Numbered from the stretch's first letter, positions 18,646 to 27,586 are shown. The stretch is 61,011 bases of DNA from JAGXLC01 sp964585385 (GCA_964585385.1 CAZPDP010000019.1:1-61011); one strand, 5' to 3'. The notes: a model not told the origin generated them from the letters alone. Numbers and translations are program-made.

Positions 18646-20007
18646 ATGTCACAAGAAGCTAATACGGTAATAATTGGTGCAGGTTTAACAGGACTTGTTC
18701 TGGGCCATAAGCTCAATCAAAAAGGAGATAAAATAAGAATTCTTGAAAAAACCGGTCAACCGGGAGGAGTTATTGATACTACAGAAAAGAATGGTTTTCT
18801 GTTTGAACAAGGACCTAATACCGGAGTAGTTAAATATGGAGAAGTTGCAGAATTGTTTGAGGAGCTGAATAATTACTGTCAAATTGAAATACCCGATGAT
18901 TCGGTAAAGAAAAGATACATATGGAAGAATGGACGCTGGGAAAAAATGCCTTCCGGTTTGATAAGTGGCATAAAAACACCATTGTTTACCTGGAAGGATA
19001 AAATCAGACTTTTGGGTGAACCTTTTCGAAAACCGGGCAGGAACCCAGAAGAAACCCTTGACCAGATGGTTAGGAGAAGAATGGGAGAGAGCTTTCTGAA
19101 TTACGCAGTAGACCCATTCATACTTGGAGTCTACGCCGGTGACCCGGCCAGAATTGTACCCAAATATGCCCTTCCAAAACTATACAACCTTGAACAGGAT
19201 TATGGTAGTTTTATCGGCGGAGCCATTAAAAAGAAGTTTGAAGAAAAAGATGAAAAAGAAAAAAGGGCTACACGTGACGTTTTTTCTGTAAAAGGAGGTC
19301 TGAAAAATTTAATCGGAGCGCTTGTTCAATCGGCAGGAAAAGATAACATTATTTACAATGCTGATAATGTAGTTGTGAAGCCTTTGGATAGAGGGTATCA
19401 GGTAAACTATAAGCAAAATGGCACAGACCATCAAATCACCTGCAACAAAGTTGTCTCTACTATAGGCTCATATTCAGTTCCGGATATTTTTCCCTTTGTA
19501 GAGAAAGATATCCTGAACAAAATTGATAATCTGAAATATGCCAAAGTACTTCAGGCAGCTATAGGATTTAATAATTGGGAAGGAATTCCTCTTGACGGAT
19601 TTGGAGGATTAGTACCTTATGTTGAAAAGAAGGATATTCTTGGCTCTCTTTTTATGTCTTCTTTCCTCTCAAACAGGGCTAAAGAGAATGGTGCATTGTT
19701 ATCTGTATTCATGGGAGGAATAAGGCGAGAGGAAATGTTTTACAAAGATGACAACGAAATTGAAAATATTTTAGAGAAAGAGATTACCTCAATGTTTCAA
19801 TTAAAAAAATTTAATCCCGAACTTTTAACCATTATGCGGTATGAATATGCTATTCCCCAATATGGCTCTGAAAGCAGGGAAAGATTTAAAGCGATTGAAA
19901 AAGTACAGGAACAATACAAGGGACTAAAAATTGCAGGTAATCTGCGCGATGGAATAGGGATGGCTGATCGTATAAAGCAAGCCTGTGATTTAGCGGAGGA
20001 ATTATAA
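18646..20007 (+). CDS. hemG: Protoporphyrinogen oxidase (FAD-dependent, HemY type)
   Basis: 453 residues. The N-terminal FAD dinucleotide fold GAGLTGLVLGHKL (11-23) is followed by EKTGQPGGVIDTTEKNGF and EQGPNTG. The central FILGVYAGDP motif is characteristic of protoporphyrinogen/coproporphyrinogen oxidases of the monoamine-oxidase fold, and the C terminus (AGNLRDGIGMADRIKQACDL) closes the FAD site. It oxidises the porphyrinogen made by HemN. The symbol hemG is used as commonly applied to this family, although the protein is HemY-like and not the flavodoxin-type HemG. Ferrochelatase and earlier pathway genes are absent from the window. Confidence 0.9.
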   Translation: MSQEANTVIIGAGLTGLVLGHKLNQKGDKIRILEKTGQPGGVIDTTEKNGFLFEQGPNTGVVKYGEVAELFEELNNYCQIEIPDDSVKKRYIWKNGRWEKMPSGLISGIKTPLFTWKDKIRLLGEPFRKPGRNPEETLDQMVRRRMGESFLNYAVDPFILGVYAGDPARIVPKYALPKLYNLEQDYGSFIGGAIKKKFEEKDEKEKRATRDVFSVKGGLKNLIGALVQSAGKDNIIYNADNVVVKPLDRGYQVNYKQNGTDHQITCNKVVSTIGSYSVPDIFPFVEKDILNKIDNLKYAKVLQAAIGFNNWEGIPLDGFGGLVPYVEKKDILGSLFMSSFLSNRAKENGALLSVFMGGIRREEMFYKDDNEIENILEKEITSMFQLKKFNPELLTIMRYEYAIPQYGSESRERFKAIEKVQEQYKGLKIAGNLRDGIGMADRIKQACDLAEEL

Positions 20008-20221
20008 CCTAAGTTGAGCGGTTTCCCGATTTTTATAGGGATAATGAAAAAGCGCTTTGCTTATCCGGTAGCTGCCAAACGACTTAGAAATTGTCGGATT
20101 TTACCGAATTGTTAACCTGTACCTTACACGGAGTGTCGGGAAGGTGAAAACCTTACAATTTCTTTGTCCCCGACACTTCGTGTACGGGGGCAGGCAGTGA
20201 GAGAAAATCGATCAATTTGGG
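20008..20221. repeat. Nested inverted-repeat element after hemG
   Basis: A non-coding segment bounded by imperfect ends. The left end starts CCTAAGTTGAGCGGTTTCC (20008) and the right end, read inverted, starts CCCAAATTGATCGATTTTC (20221). An inner inverted pair is nearly perfect: ACACGGAGTGTCGGG (20126-20140) against CCCGACACTTCGTGT (20169-20183), 14 of 15 bases. No reading frame of interest lies inside. A solo copy of the outer end is at 4349-4374. It may be a small non-autonomous element or an accumulation of terminator-like palindromes. Confidence 0.5.
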
Positions 20222-20266
20222 TATAAATAAAAAGAGAGTAGGGAAAGAAAAATGGCCCAATTCTAA

Positions 20267-21253
20267 TTAATAAAATTCGTATTTGAATTTGTACATCACC
20301 TTATAGTTGTATAAAGCATAGAAAACCTCAACTTCCTCGAGGATTCCACTGGAATTATAAGTGAATTTTTTGTGAGAATATTTTTCCGCCATGGAATCGA
20401 ACCACATTTCTTTTGAGAGCGTATTTTCCTGATTATATTCGTAAATGTTGGAAATGTGCATTTTGTCTTTGGGTTCTTCTTTTTGAATTTCCACTAGGTT
20501 TCCATCTTTATCATAATGAAAATCCTTTTTATAAATGAAGTTCCCTTTTTGATGTTTTATTTCCTGTGTTTTTAAATTCTTCTCGTTGAATTTATAGGAG
20601 ATTTGCTTGATTCGTTCACCATTGGGTTCATATTCATTAAACTCAATCAAGTTCCCTTTGTCATTGTATTTATTGATAATTTTTGAAAGCAAAGTACCCG
20701 AGTCATCAAGGACTTCAATGGTTGTAGTGTTTCCTTCTCTGGTAAAAACTCTTCGTTCATCCAGCTCATAGTTAACGCTGGCTCCGCTGGTTATCTTTTT
20801 TTTCTTTATAATTTCAACAAGCTCATCGTTTTTATTGTATTTGTAATCAATAACAAAGTGCTCGGAACCATTAAATCTTTCCTCATACATTTTCTTTCCT
20901 TCATCATCATAATCAATGGTTTGTTTGTAGCTAAGCTCGTCTTTACTTGCGCTATAATTGATATATTCCGTTTTATTCTGGTTTTGATCGTATTTGTAAC
21001 TTAGTCTTTGATTGATATCTCCTCGCCGATAGTATAATTCCTTGGTTATGTTTCCGTGTTGGTCAAATTCTTTATAGGCATTTTTATATCCATCTTTTTC
21101 AGGTTTGCCGTCACTATATTTGTGATTCCACTGAGTCAGGGATTTAATATTATTTTGTTTTACCATTTTTTTCAATCGCTCTTCAGGTAATTGTGAATAA
21201 AGAGGATTAAATGTATAAAGCAGGATAATTACTAAAGAGATAAAAGTTCTCAT
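20267..21253 (-). CDS. Secreted protein with YD-like beta repeats
   Basis: 328 residues from the ATG at 21253 (MRTFISLVIILLYTFNPLYSQ signal peptide); an ATG at 21262 is an alternative and the longer frame lacks coding character. The mature chain repeats units of about 20 residues of the form Y(K/D/N)Y-D/N-x-x-G/N-x-(K/L)-x-E, as in YDQNQNKTEYINY, YDDEGKKMYEER, YNDKGNLIEFNEY and YDKDGNLVEIQKE. This resembles YD/RHS or MORN-like beta-strand repeats common in secreted Bacteroidota proteins. No catalytic motif is visible and function is unknown. Confidence 0.7.
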   Translation of the reverse strand: MRTFISLVIILLYTFNPLYSQLPEERLKKMVKQNNIKSLTQWNHKYSDGKPEKDGYKNAYKEFDQHGNITKELYYRRGDINQRLSYKYDQNQNKTEYINYSASKDELSYKQTIDYDDEGKKMYEERFNGSEHFVIDYKYNKNDELVEIIKKKKITSGASVNYELDERRVFTREGNTTTIEVLDDSGTLLSKIINKYNDKGNLIEFNEYEPNGERIKQISYKFNEKNLKTQEIKHQKGNFIYKKDFHYDKDGNLVEIQKEEPKDKMHISNIYEYNQENTLSKEMWFDSMAEKYSHKKFTYNSSGILEEVEVFYALYNYKVMYKFKYEFY

Positions 21254-21475
21254 AAGTACCATTATATATGAATTTCTTGTTAATATTGTACTTTTCAAAT
21301 ATAATCCAAAAAACTTTTCTTTCATAAGTTTTAATCAAATTTAAATGATCTTCTACGGAAATTTTACCTTATTTGTTTATTTATTCGTTCACAAATTATA
21401 AACTTTCTTTTATCTTACAGATCAAACATTACACCAAATCATAATAAAAATATCCCTTTTTTTGTTAAAATTATG

Positions 21476-21483
21476 TAATTTTG
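21476..21483 (+). promoter_or_regulatory. Probable -7 box of the SiaC-like gene
   Basis: TAATTTTG matches TAnnTTTG and lies 45 bases before the chosen ATG at 21529. Confidence 0.4.
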
Positions 21484-21528
21484 AAAGAAGTATAAATAAA
21501 TTTTGCAGTGATAAAGCAACCAATTGGC

Positions 21529-21915
21529 ATGAAAAATATTGACATTCCCAGAACAGACAAAAACCCTGATAAACCTGAGGTTCATTTTAACGCAGAAACC
21601 GGTATATGTGAAATAACAGGTGAATCCTATATGGAATCCACCTATACTTTCTTTTTACCCCTGATGAATTGGATCGACCAGTATATTAAGGAAGTTGGAG
21701 GTAAGATCGAATTTAATGTTAAGCTTTTTTATTTTAATACCAGTGCAACCAAATGTCTTCTTGATATTTTTGAAATTTTAAAACGGTATGAAGATAAAGG
21801 GGGACAGGTAAAAGTAACCTGGTACTATGATTCAGATGATCCTGATATGAAAGATGAAGTAAAGGACTTTGAAACAGAATCTGGTTTGGAAATTCATGTT
21901 AAAGAATTTGAATAG
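21529..21915 (+). CDS. SiaC family (DUF1987) regulatory phosphoprotein
   Basis: 128 residues from the ATG at 21529; a GTG seven codons upstream is possible. The sequence fits DUF1987/SiaC: PEVHFNAETGICEITGES, WIDQYIKE, the FYFNTSATKCLLDIFEIL core with the conserved Thr/Ser cluster, and the C-terminal GGQVKVTWYYD. In Pseudomonas aeruginosa SiaC is phosphorylated by SiaB and dephosphorylated by SiaA, and controls the cyclase SiaD. No SiaA, SiaB or cyclase partner is encoded nearby, so here it is an orphan and its partner must lie elsewhere. Confidence 0.85.
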   Translation: MKNIDIPRTDKNPDKPEVHFNAETGICEITGESYMESTYTFFLPLMNWIDQYIKEVGGKIEFNVKLFYFNTSATKCLLDIFEILKRYEDKGGQVKVTWYYDSDDPDMKDEVKDFETESGLEIHVKEFE

Positions 21916-21959
21916 TTACTGTTAGTTAAGTCCTTTACTACCAGATATTCTATAATCCA

Positions 21960-22958
21960 TTAATTCTTTCCGTCAAATACAGCCACGCCTTTTTCACCGG
22001 TTGATTTTGCATAAGTTCTAAACATCATGTTGGTATTGAATTTCATACTGATGTTTCCGTTGTAATCCACAGCTATAATACCACCATCTCCACCTGCTTT
22101 TACAAGTTTATCATTTATTACAAGTTCACCAGCTTCTTGGAGGGACATATTTTTGTATTCCATCAGTGCGGAAATATCATGAGCCACGGTCCATCTTATG
22201 AAGTATTCTCCATGTCCGGTGGCTGATACGGCGCAGGTTTTATTGTTTGCATAGGTACCTGCTCCAATAATGGGTGAGTCACCTATTCTCCCATATTTTT
22301 TATTGGTCCTGCCGCCAGTGGAAGTTCCTGCTGCCAGGTTACCGTGTTTGTCCAGAACAACGCATCCTACAGTACCATTTTTTTCCGCTTTTAATTGTCG
22401 CTGAAGAGCCTGCCATCTTTCTTCAGTATAAAAATAGGATGAATCCACAATTTCAAGACCTTTTTCTTTAGCAAAACGCGATGCACCCTTTCCGGCAAGC
22501 ATTACGTGTTCAGAATTTTTCATCACTTCAATGGCTGCTGAAATGGGGTGTTTTATGTTTGTTACGCCAGCAACAGCACCGGCATTAAGATTGGAACCAT
22601 CCATAATTGAAGCATCCAGCTCATTAGTACCGTGGTGTGTGAAAACTGCTCCTTTACCGGCATTGAACAAGGGCGAATTTTCCAAAAGATTGATTACAGC
22701 TTCAATAGTTTCTATAGCTGTTCCGCCATTTTTAAGAATTTCTACTCCTTTGTCCCTGGCTTCTGTAAGTTTATCCTTATACTTTTTTCTTTCAGATTCA
22801 GGAAAATCCTCAGGAGAAGTATTGCCTGCACCTCCGTGGATGACAATAGCGTATTCCGCTTTCTTCTGCTGAGTTTGAGACTCTTTTTTATTGTTCTGAC
22901 ACTGACTGAAAAACAGACCTAATAATAGCAAAACGAAAATAATGGTAAATCTTTTCAT
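21960..22958 (-). CDS. Isoaspartyl peptidase / L-asparaginase (Ntn hydrolase)
   Basis: 332 residues. The N-terminal hydrophobic stretch ending LFFSQCQNN suggests an exported lipoprotein, although Gln before the Cys is unusual for a lipobox. Plant-type asparaginase landmarks are VIHGGAGNTSPEDF, NAGKGAVFTHHG, ELDASIMDG, and the autoprocessing Thr in NGTVGCVVLD, followed by AAGTSTGGRTNKK. The proenzyme cleaves itself so that this Thr becomes the nucleophile; the mature enzyme hydrolyses isoaspartyl dipeptides and asparagine. It is monocistronic. Length and motifs are complete. Confidence 0.93.
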   Translation of the reverse strand: MKRFTIIFVLLLLGLFFSQCQNNKKESQTQQKKAEYAIVIHGGAGNTSPEDFPESERKKYKDKLTEARDKGVEILKNGGTAIETIEAVINLLENSPLFNAGKGAVFTHHGTNELDASIMDGSNLNAGAVAGVTNIKHPISAAIEVMKNSEHVMLAGKGASRFAKEKGLEIVDSSYFYTEERWQALQRQLKAEKNGTVGCVVLDKHGNLAAGTSTGGRTNKKYGRIGDSPIIGAGTYANNKTCAVSATGHGEYFIRWTVAHDISALMEYKNMSLQEAGELVINDKLVKAGGDGGIIAVDYNGNISMKFNTNMMFRTYAKSTGEKGVAVFDGKN

Positions 22959-23069
22959 AGTATTAATTTTATTGTTTTACAAACAAATGTAATAATTAAA
23001 ATGTATTAAGTAATTATACAAAATATTGATTATTTTTATCAATACTTTAAATATAAAAAATCTGTACCT

Positions 23070-24062
23070 ATGGCAAATCTGGAAACAAATTATCTTGGTT
23101 TAAAACTCAGAAATCCAATAATTGCAGCCAGCTCAGGACTTACAAATTCCGTTAAAGATGTTAAAGAATTTGAAGAAGCCGGAGCCGGTGCTGTTGTATT
23201 AAAATCAATTTTTGAAGAAGAGATACTTCTCCAGATGGAGAAAGATAAAGCTTCTATGAACAGGGAATCTTTTATTTATCCTGAAACAGTTGATTTTTAC
23301 GATAATATGGCTGAAGACGATGCGTTCACTCAGCATTTAAAACTTATAAGGGAGAGTAAAAAGGCTGTCTCTATTCCTGTTATAGCTTCTGTGAACTGTG
23401 TTTCCGGTGATCAGTGGACTAATTATGCTCAAAACCTGCAAGATGCAGGGGCTGATGCTATTGAGCTGAATGTTTTTGTTATGCCCTCTGATTTCAACAA
23501 AACCTGTGATGAAAACGAAAAAATATATTTCCAGGTGGTTGAAAATGTAAAAAAGCACATAAGCATTCCTGTTTCATTAAAAATAAGTTTTTATTCATCA
23601 AATCTGGGCGCTCTGATACAACAATTGTCCTATTCCGGAATTGAAGGACTGGTCCTTTTCAACCGTTTTTATAGTCCGGATATTAACATGGACAATTTTG
23701 AACTTTTATCTACTCATGTTTTGAGTTCACCCTCTGAGATTTCTTTGCCCTTACGATGGATTGGAATAATGTCAGACAGGGCAGGTTGTGACCTGGCAGC
23801 TTCAACCGGTATTCATGACGGTCAGGCTTTAGCAAAGCAACTACTTGCAGGAGCTAAAGCAGTCCAGATTGCCACCACAGTATATAAAAACGGGAAGAAA
23901 GTAATCAATGATATGCTGGACGACCTGGAATCCTGGATGGAGAAAAAAGAATATAATTCTATCGAAGATTTCAGAGGCAAATTAAGTCAGCTTAAAACTG
24001 ATAATCCTGCTGCCTATTACAGAACCCAGTTTATGAAATATTTTGCAGGAAAACATTATTAA
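23070..24062 (+). CDS. Dihydroorotate dehydrogenase-like flavoprotein
   Basis: 330 residues with the PyrD-type TIM barrel. It starts LETNYLGLKLRNPIIAASSG, the canonical FMN-binding start, and has GAGAVVLKSIFEEE, VSLKISFYSSNLG with a conserved Lys, GVEGLVLFNRF-like text, and the phosphate-binding end LAGAKAVQIATTVYKNG. Such PyrD-like proteins are common in Bacteroidota beside a separate true PyrD and may act on other dihydropyrimidines. Residues around the usual catalytic Cys loop (SVNCVSGDQW) differ from PyrD, so orotate synthesis is not assured. A strong terminator follows. Confidence 0.85.
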   Translation: MANLETNYLGLKLRNPIIAASSGLTNSVKDVKEFEEAGAGAVVLKSIFEEEILLQMEKDKASMNRESFIYPETVDFYDNMAEDDAFTQHLKLIRESKKAVSIPVIASVNCVSGDQWTNYAQNLQDAGADAIELNVFVMPSDFNKTCDENEKIYFQVVENVKKHISIPVSLKISFYSSNLGALIQQLSYSGIEGLVLFNRFYSPDINMDNFELLSTHVLSSPSEISLPLRWIGIMSDRAGCDLAASTGIHDGQALAKQLLAGAKAVQIATTVYKNGKKVINDMLDDLESWMEKKEYNSIEDFRGKLSQLKTDNPAAYYRTQFMKYFAGKHY

Positions 24063-24080
24063 TAACTCAACTTTAACGGG

Positions 24081-24126
24081 AAACGCTAACTTAAAAGGGA
24101 ACATACCTGATGGTTAGCGTTTTTTT
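24081..24126 (+). terminator. Terminator of the PyrD-like gene
   Basis: AAACGCTAAC (24081-24090) pairs perfectly with GTTAGCGTTT (24113-24122) over a 22-base loop, followed by more T residues. Confidence 0.8.
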
Positions 24127-24144
24127 ATCTCTTTAAACTTCAGG

Positions 24145-25284
24145 TCACTGTTTATACTGAGGTATTTTGAAATAAAAAGTAGTGCCTTTTTCTCTGTCTG
24201 TGGCGAAATATACCTCCCCATTTAAATATTTTTCTCCAAGCAACTTCATGCTGTAAGTCCCCAGCCCTCTGTCTTCACCTTTTGTAGAAAAGGTTCTTTC
24301 AAAGATCTGAATTTGATACTGAAAGGGAATGTATTTATAATTGTGTACCCAGAAGATGAGATTTTCCATTTTCTTCTCACATCCAATAGTTACTTTTTGG
24401 TCATTATGAGACGCTTCAATTCCATTTTTCAGCATATTAATAAGTATGCGTTTTAATATAATGGGATCTGATTCAAAATTTTCATCTATGGTATCAGGAG
24501 ATCGTAAAACTTGAATATTCTGTGATTCAGGATATTTTACCACTTGATCAATGCTGTCGTCAATAATATCAAGAGTCTTCAGCTTTTCTGTTTTGATAGC
24601 TAAATCTCCGCTTTCCGCAGCTAACAGGTTTTTTTGCAAAAGCAATTCTTCATTCAAATCCTGTATAATCTCTGCAGATAATTTTATCAATTCTTGCTTA
24701 TTTTCTTCACTTTCGTCTGAAAGCAGTTCGAAAATCCCCTGAAGACTGCCTGTTTTATTAAGAATGTCATGGAAAAATATTCTTTCTAATGCCCTTTTTC
24801 TTTTCTTCTCACTTATATCATTAATGGTTAAAAGAATATATTTTTCGTTGTCATATAGAAAGGGAGCAGCAGTGAGATGAGTTTCATAAGTTTTTTCTGT
24901 TTTATTGGGTAATATAACTCTTATGGTTGTATCCTGGCTTTGTTTTTTACCCGAGTTCTCTGCCTGAATAATAATATTAGGTAAACCACACATTTTACAA
25001 GCGCCAGTATCTTCACATGCTCCATGGGGTTTATTGTAATGAATGCAATTTATTGCTTCTCCAATTTCCTGACCAAAAAATTCCTCAACAGAAAACTCAT
25101 ATTCACCTTCCAACTGGACATTATTTGCGAGAACAATCCTTTTGTTTTTATCCATAATAGCAGTAATATATGGCAATGCCTCTATGAATTGCCTCAGAAA
25201 TTCATCCTTTGCCGCTTTTAAAGATTTTCTTTGAACATCTGGTAAAAAAGCGGTTTTGCTTGGTTTAATAGGAGATAAACTCAT
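24145..25284 (-). CDS. Soluble PAS-domain histidine kinase with a cysteine cluster
   Basis: 379 residues, no membrane segment. A PAS domain spans about 30-155. It contains a four-Cys cluster C80-x9-C90-x5-C96-x2-C99 within CIHYNKPHGAC and CKMCG. The dimerisation/phosphoacceptor motif FFHDILNKTG places His172, and a HATPase domain follows with INMLKNGIEAS as N box and STKGEDRGLGTYSMKLLGE as G box. The Cys arrangement could bind a metal, Fe-S cluster or heme, or sense redox state. No response regulator gene is adjacent, so it is an orphan kinase. It is a cytoplasmic sensor by inference. Confidence 0.88.
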   Translation of the reverse strand: MSLSPIKPSKTAFLPDVQRKSLKAAKDEFLRQFIEALPYITAIMDKNKRIVLANNVQLEGEYEFSVEEFFGQEIGEAINCIHYNKPHGACEDTGACKMCGLPNIIIQAENSGKKQSQDTTIRVILPNKTEKTYETHLTAAPFLYDNEKYILLTINDISEKKRKRALERIFFHDILNKTGSLQGIFELLSDESEENKQELIKLSAEIIQDLNEELLLQKNLLAAESGDLAIKTEKLKTLDIIDDSIDQVVKYPESQNIQVLRSPDTIDENFESDPIILKRILINMLKNGIEASHNDQKVTIGCEKKMENLIFWVHNYKYIPFQYQIQIFERTFSTKGEDRGLGTYSMKLLGEKYLNGEVYFATDREKGTTFYFKIPQYKQ

Positions 25285-25355
25285 ATATTCTTAAATAAAA
25301 ATAAAACAGAAGATTAAACAAAATGTTTATTCCTGTTGACGAACATTTTGCTATC

Positions 25356-25389
25356 GGAGATAGGAATAATTCATGAATGATTCGGGTTA
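25356..25389. repeat. Dispersed palindromic repeat, copy 1
   Basis: GGAGATAGGAATAATTC continues into TGAATGATTCGGGTTA. The core is close to the perfect palindrome AATAATTCATGAATTATT. Matching copies lie at 40771-40829, 43127-43160 and 60979-61011. This copy overlaps the last codons and stop of the CPBP protease gene. Confidence 0.75.
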
Positions 25390-26171
25390 GAAGGAATTAA
25401 TTTTTTGTGATAAATGATAAAAAGTATAACGGTAAGTGCTGAAAAACTAAGAATTAGAATATAAAGGGCAGAGCTTCCAAGCATCTTTTTCAGTGTAATA
25501 TCAAAAGGTGATTCGCTGCTGAAGTATATAAGGAGATAACTTAACAGGTTGTTTGCAAGGTGCATTAATACTGGCAAAATTATACTCCTGGTTTTCATAT
25601 AGATCCAACTGATAAAGATGCCAATCAAAAATGCCCCGACAAATTGCCAGGGGTTCATATGTGCGATACCGAAAAGCAGATTTGTAACAACAATCGCTTT
25701 TAAAGGATTGTAATTCCGCAACAATCCTTCAAGGATAATTCCTCTGAAAATCAATTCTTCAAGGATTGGAGCTGCAATTACGGCCGTGAGAAATGCAGGA
25801 AATGTTTTACTGAACATCTCCCTCATCATCTCTTTAAAGATATCTGGTACAGGTATCAGATTCGTCAGGGGTTCTATAGTTATTATAACGGCCAGAATAA
25901 GAATAATGGAAATTGTTGTGGTTGAAGGTCTGACTTTTTTATTATGAAACAGCTGTTCTTCGGGATTTTTTAATTTCTTGAATCTTAGAACAATAAGTAA
26001 TGTTCCTCCTGCAGCGAGCACATATCCCAGGAAAGTCGAATAATCCTGCAGAATCCCCTGCGAGATAGTACCCATAGCAATTAACATACCGAACACCATG
26101 GAAAGAAATACAAAAATTACAAGGATTACGATGGAGTCGAATATATTGGGGTAGTATGAGTTTTGGTTCAT
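25371..26171 (-). CDS. CPBP family intramembrane metalloprotease
   Basis: 266 residues with about eight membrane helices. The CPBP/CAAX-protease motifs are present: EELIFRG (EExxxR) in one helix, FGIAHMNPWQ with its metal-binding His, and the last motif in LPVLMHLANNLL. The family includes Rce1-like proteases and bacteriocin-immunity proteins; the substrate cannot be deduced here. The last residues (SNPNHS) and stop codon are supplied by a copy of the dispersed palindromic repeat, so the native C terminus may have been replaced. Confidence 0.9.
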   Translation of the reverse strand: MNQNSYYPNIFDSIVILVIFVFLSMVFGMLIAMGTISQGILQDYSTFLGYVLAAGGTLLIVLRFKKLKNPEEQLFHNKKVRPSTTTISIILILAVIITIEPLTNLIPVPDIFKEMMREMFSKTFPAFLTAVIAAPILEELIFRGIILEGLLRNYNPLKAIVVTNLLFGIAHMNPWQFVGAFLIGIFISWIYMKTRSIILPVLMHLANNLLSYLLIYFSSESPFDITLKKMLGSSALYILILSFSALTVILFIIYHKKLIPSNPNHS

Positions 26172-26323
26172 TTTCTTATCCTTTATATGTTATTAAATAG
26201 AAAAATCAAAGTAAACAATTTTTCAAAAACTAACATTTATTAGTTGTGGGAAGTTTATTATTTCTTCCTTAATTCATTATTTTTGTTTGAATTATTTGTA
26301 TTAACCCAAAAAATTGACTAAAA

Positions 26324-27517
26324 ATGCACCATACAGTAAAACTAACAGACAATATACACTGGATAGGAGTAAATGACCGGAGAACTGCATTATTCGAAAA
26401 TCTATGGCCTATAGAAAACGGTATTGCTTATAACTCTTATTTAATAGTTGATGATAAAATAGCCCTTATTGATACAGTAGAACACAGTTCTTCAGAAGAA
26501 TACCTGGATAAAATTCAAAGCATTATTGGAGACAGGAAAATTGATTACCTGGTAATTAATCACATGGAGCCTGACCATTCGGGAGCTTTGAAAACCATTG
26601 TTGAGAAGTATCCTGAGGTGAAACTTGTGGGCAATGTGAAAACTTTCAAAATTGTAGATGCCTATTTTGGATATACAGACAATCTTTATGAGATTAAAGA
26701 AGGTGATGAAATTGAGCTGGGTCAGCATACGCTAAAATTTGTCATGACTCCGTGGGTACACTGGCCGGAAACCATGATGACTTACGAAATATCAGAAAAA
26801 ATACTTTTTTCAGGCGATGCTTTCGGAAGTTTCGGAACCCACGACGGAGGTATATTTGATGATGAGATCAACTTTGAGTATTACGAGGAAGATATGCGCC
26901 GGTATTTTTCCAACATCGTAGGAAAGTATGGAAACATGGTTCAAAAAGCCTTTAAAAAGCTTGAAGGGGTTGAGATCAATATGGTTGCCGCTACACACGG
27001 TCCAATATGGCGTAGTGATGTGAATAAAGTACTCCGTTTATACGATATATGGAGCAAGCAGGAGGCTGATAAAGGAGTGGTTATCATATTTGGCTCTATG
27101 TATGGAAATACAGAAAAGATGGCTGACTATATTGCCCGTAAGATATCCGAAGAGGGAATTAAGGATATACGTGTAAGAGATGCTTCCAAAACCCATCTTT
27201 CATACCTGATAAATGATATCTGGAGATACAAAGGCGTCATAATCGGTAGTTCAGCATATAATTCCGGCATGCTCCCAACAGTTGAGCACCTAACCAAAAC
27301 CCTTGAACATATGGGAGTTAAGAATCATTATCTCGGACTTTTTGGTTCTTACAGCTGGACAGGAGGTGGCGTAAAAACGCTTAACAAATTTGCTGAAAAA
27401 GTGGATTGGGAAATGGTAGGAGAGCCGGTTGACATAAAAGGAATACCTGATGAAGAAGCATTTGAACAATGCGATAAACTGGCTAAAGCCATGGCAGATA
27501 AACTCAATGATGAATAG
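26324..27517 (+). CDS. fprA: Flavodiiron protein (A-type flavoprotein)
   Basis: 397 residues of the two-domain FprA/ROO type. The N-terminal metallo-beta-lactamase domain carries the diiron ligands in H80-x-E82-x-D84-H85 (HMEPDH), further ligands near TPWVHWPETM and FSGDAFGSFG, and ATHGPIWR. The C-terminal flavodoxin domain starts near 255 with IFGSMYGNTEKMADYIA and includes GSYSWTGGGVK. Flavodiiron proteins reduce O2 to water and/or NO to N2O in the cytoplasm of anaerobes. No rubredoxin gene is adjacent. A TAnnTTTG-like box (TATTTTTG) lies at 26278-26285. Confidence 0.95.
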   Translation: MHHTVKLTDNIHWIGVNDRRTALFENLWPIENGIAYNSYLIVDDKIALIDTVEHSSSEEYLDKIQSIIGDRKIDYLVINHMEPDHSGALKTIVEKYPEVKLVGNVKTFKIVDAYFGYTDNLYEIKEGDEIELGQHTLKFVMTPWVHWPETMMTYEISEKILFSGDAFGSFGTHDGGIFDDEINFEYYEEDMRRYFSNIVGKYGNMVQKAFKKLEGVEINMVAATHGPIWRSDVNKVLRLYDIWSKQEADKGVVIIFGSMYGNTEKMADYIARKISEEGIKDIRVRDASKTHLSYLINDIWRYKGVIIGSSAYNSGMLPTVEHLTKTLEHMGVKNHYLGLFGSYSWTGGGVKTLNKFAEKVDWEMVGEPVDIKGIPDEEAFEQCDKLAKAMADKLNDE

Positions 27518-27586
27518 TTCAATTTGCATTATCAGATAATTTTTTAAATGTTTCTGTTTTAATTCATCGGATTATAAACGATAAAT

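Noticed and set aside
18646..20007. Flavodoxin-type HemG
   Set aside because: The protein is a 453-residue FAD enzyme of the HemY type, not a ~180-residue flavodoxin-like protein.
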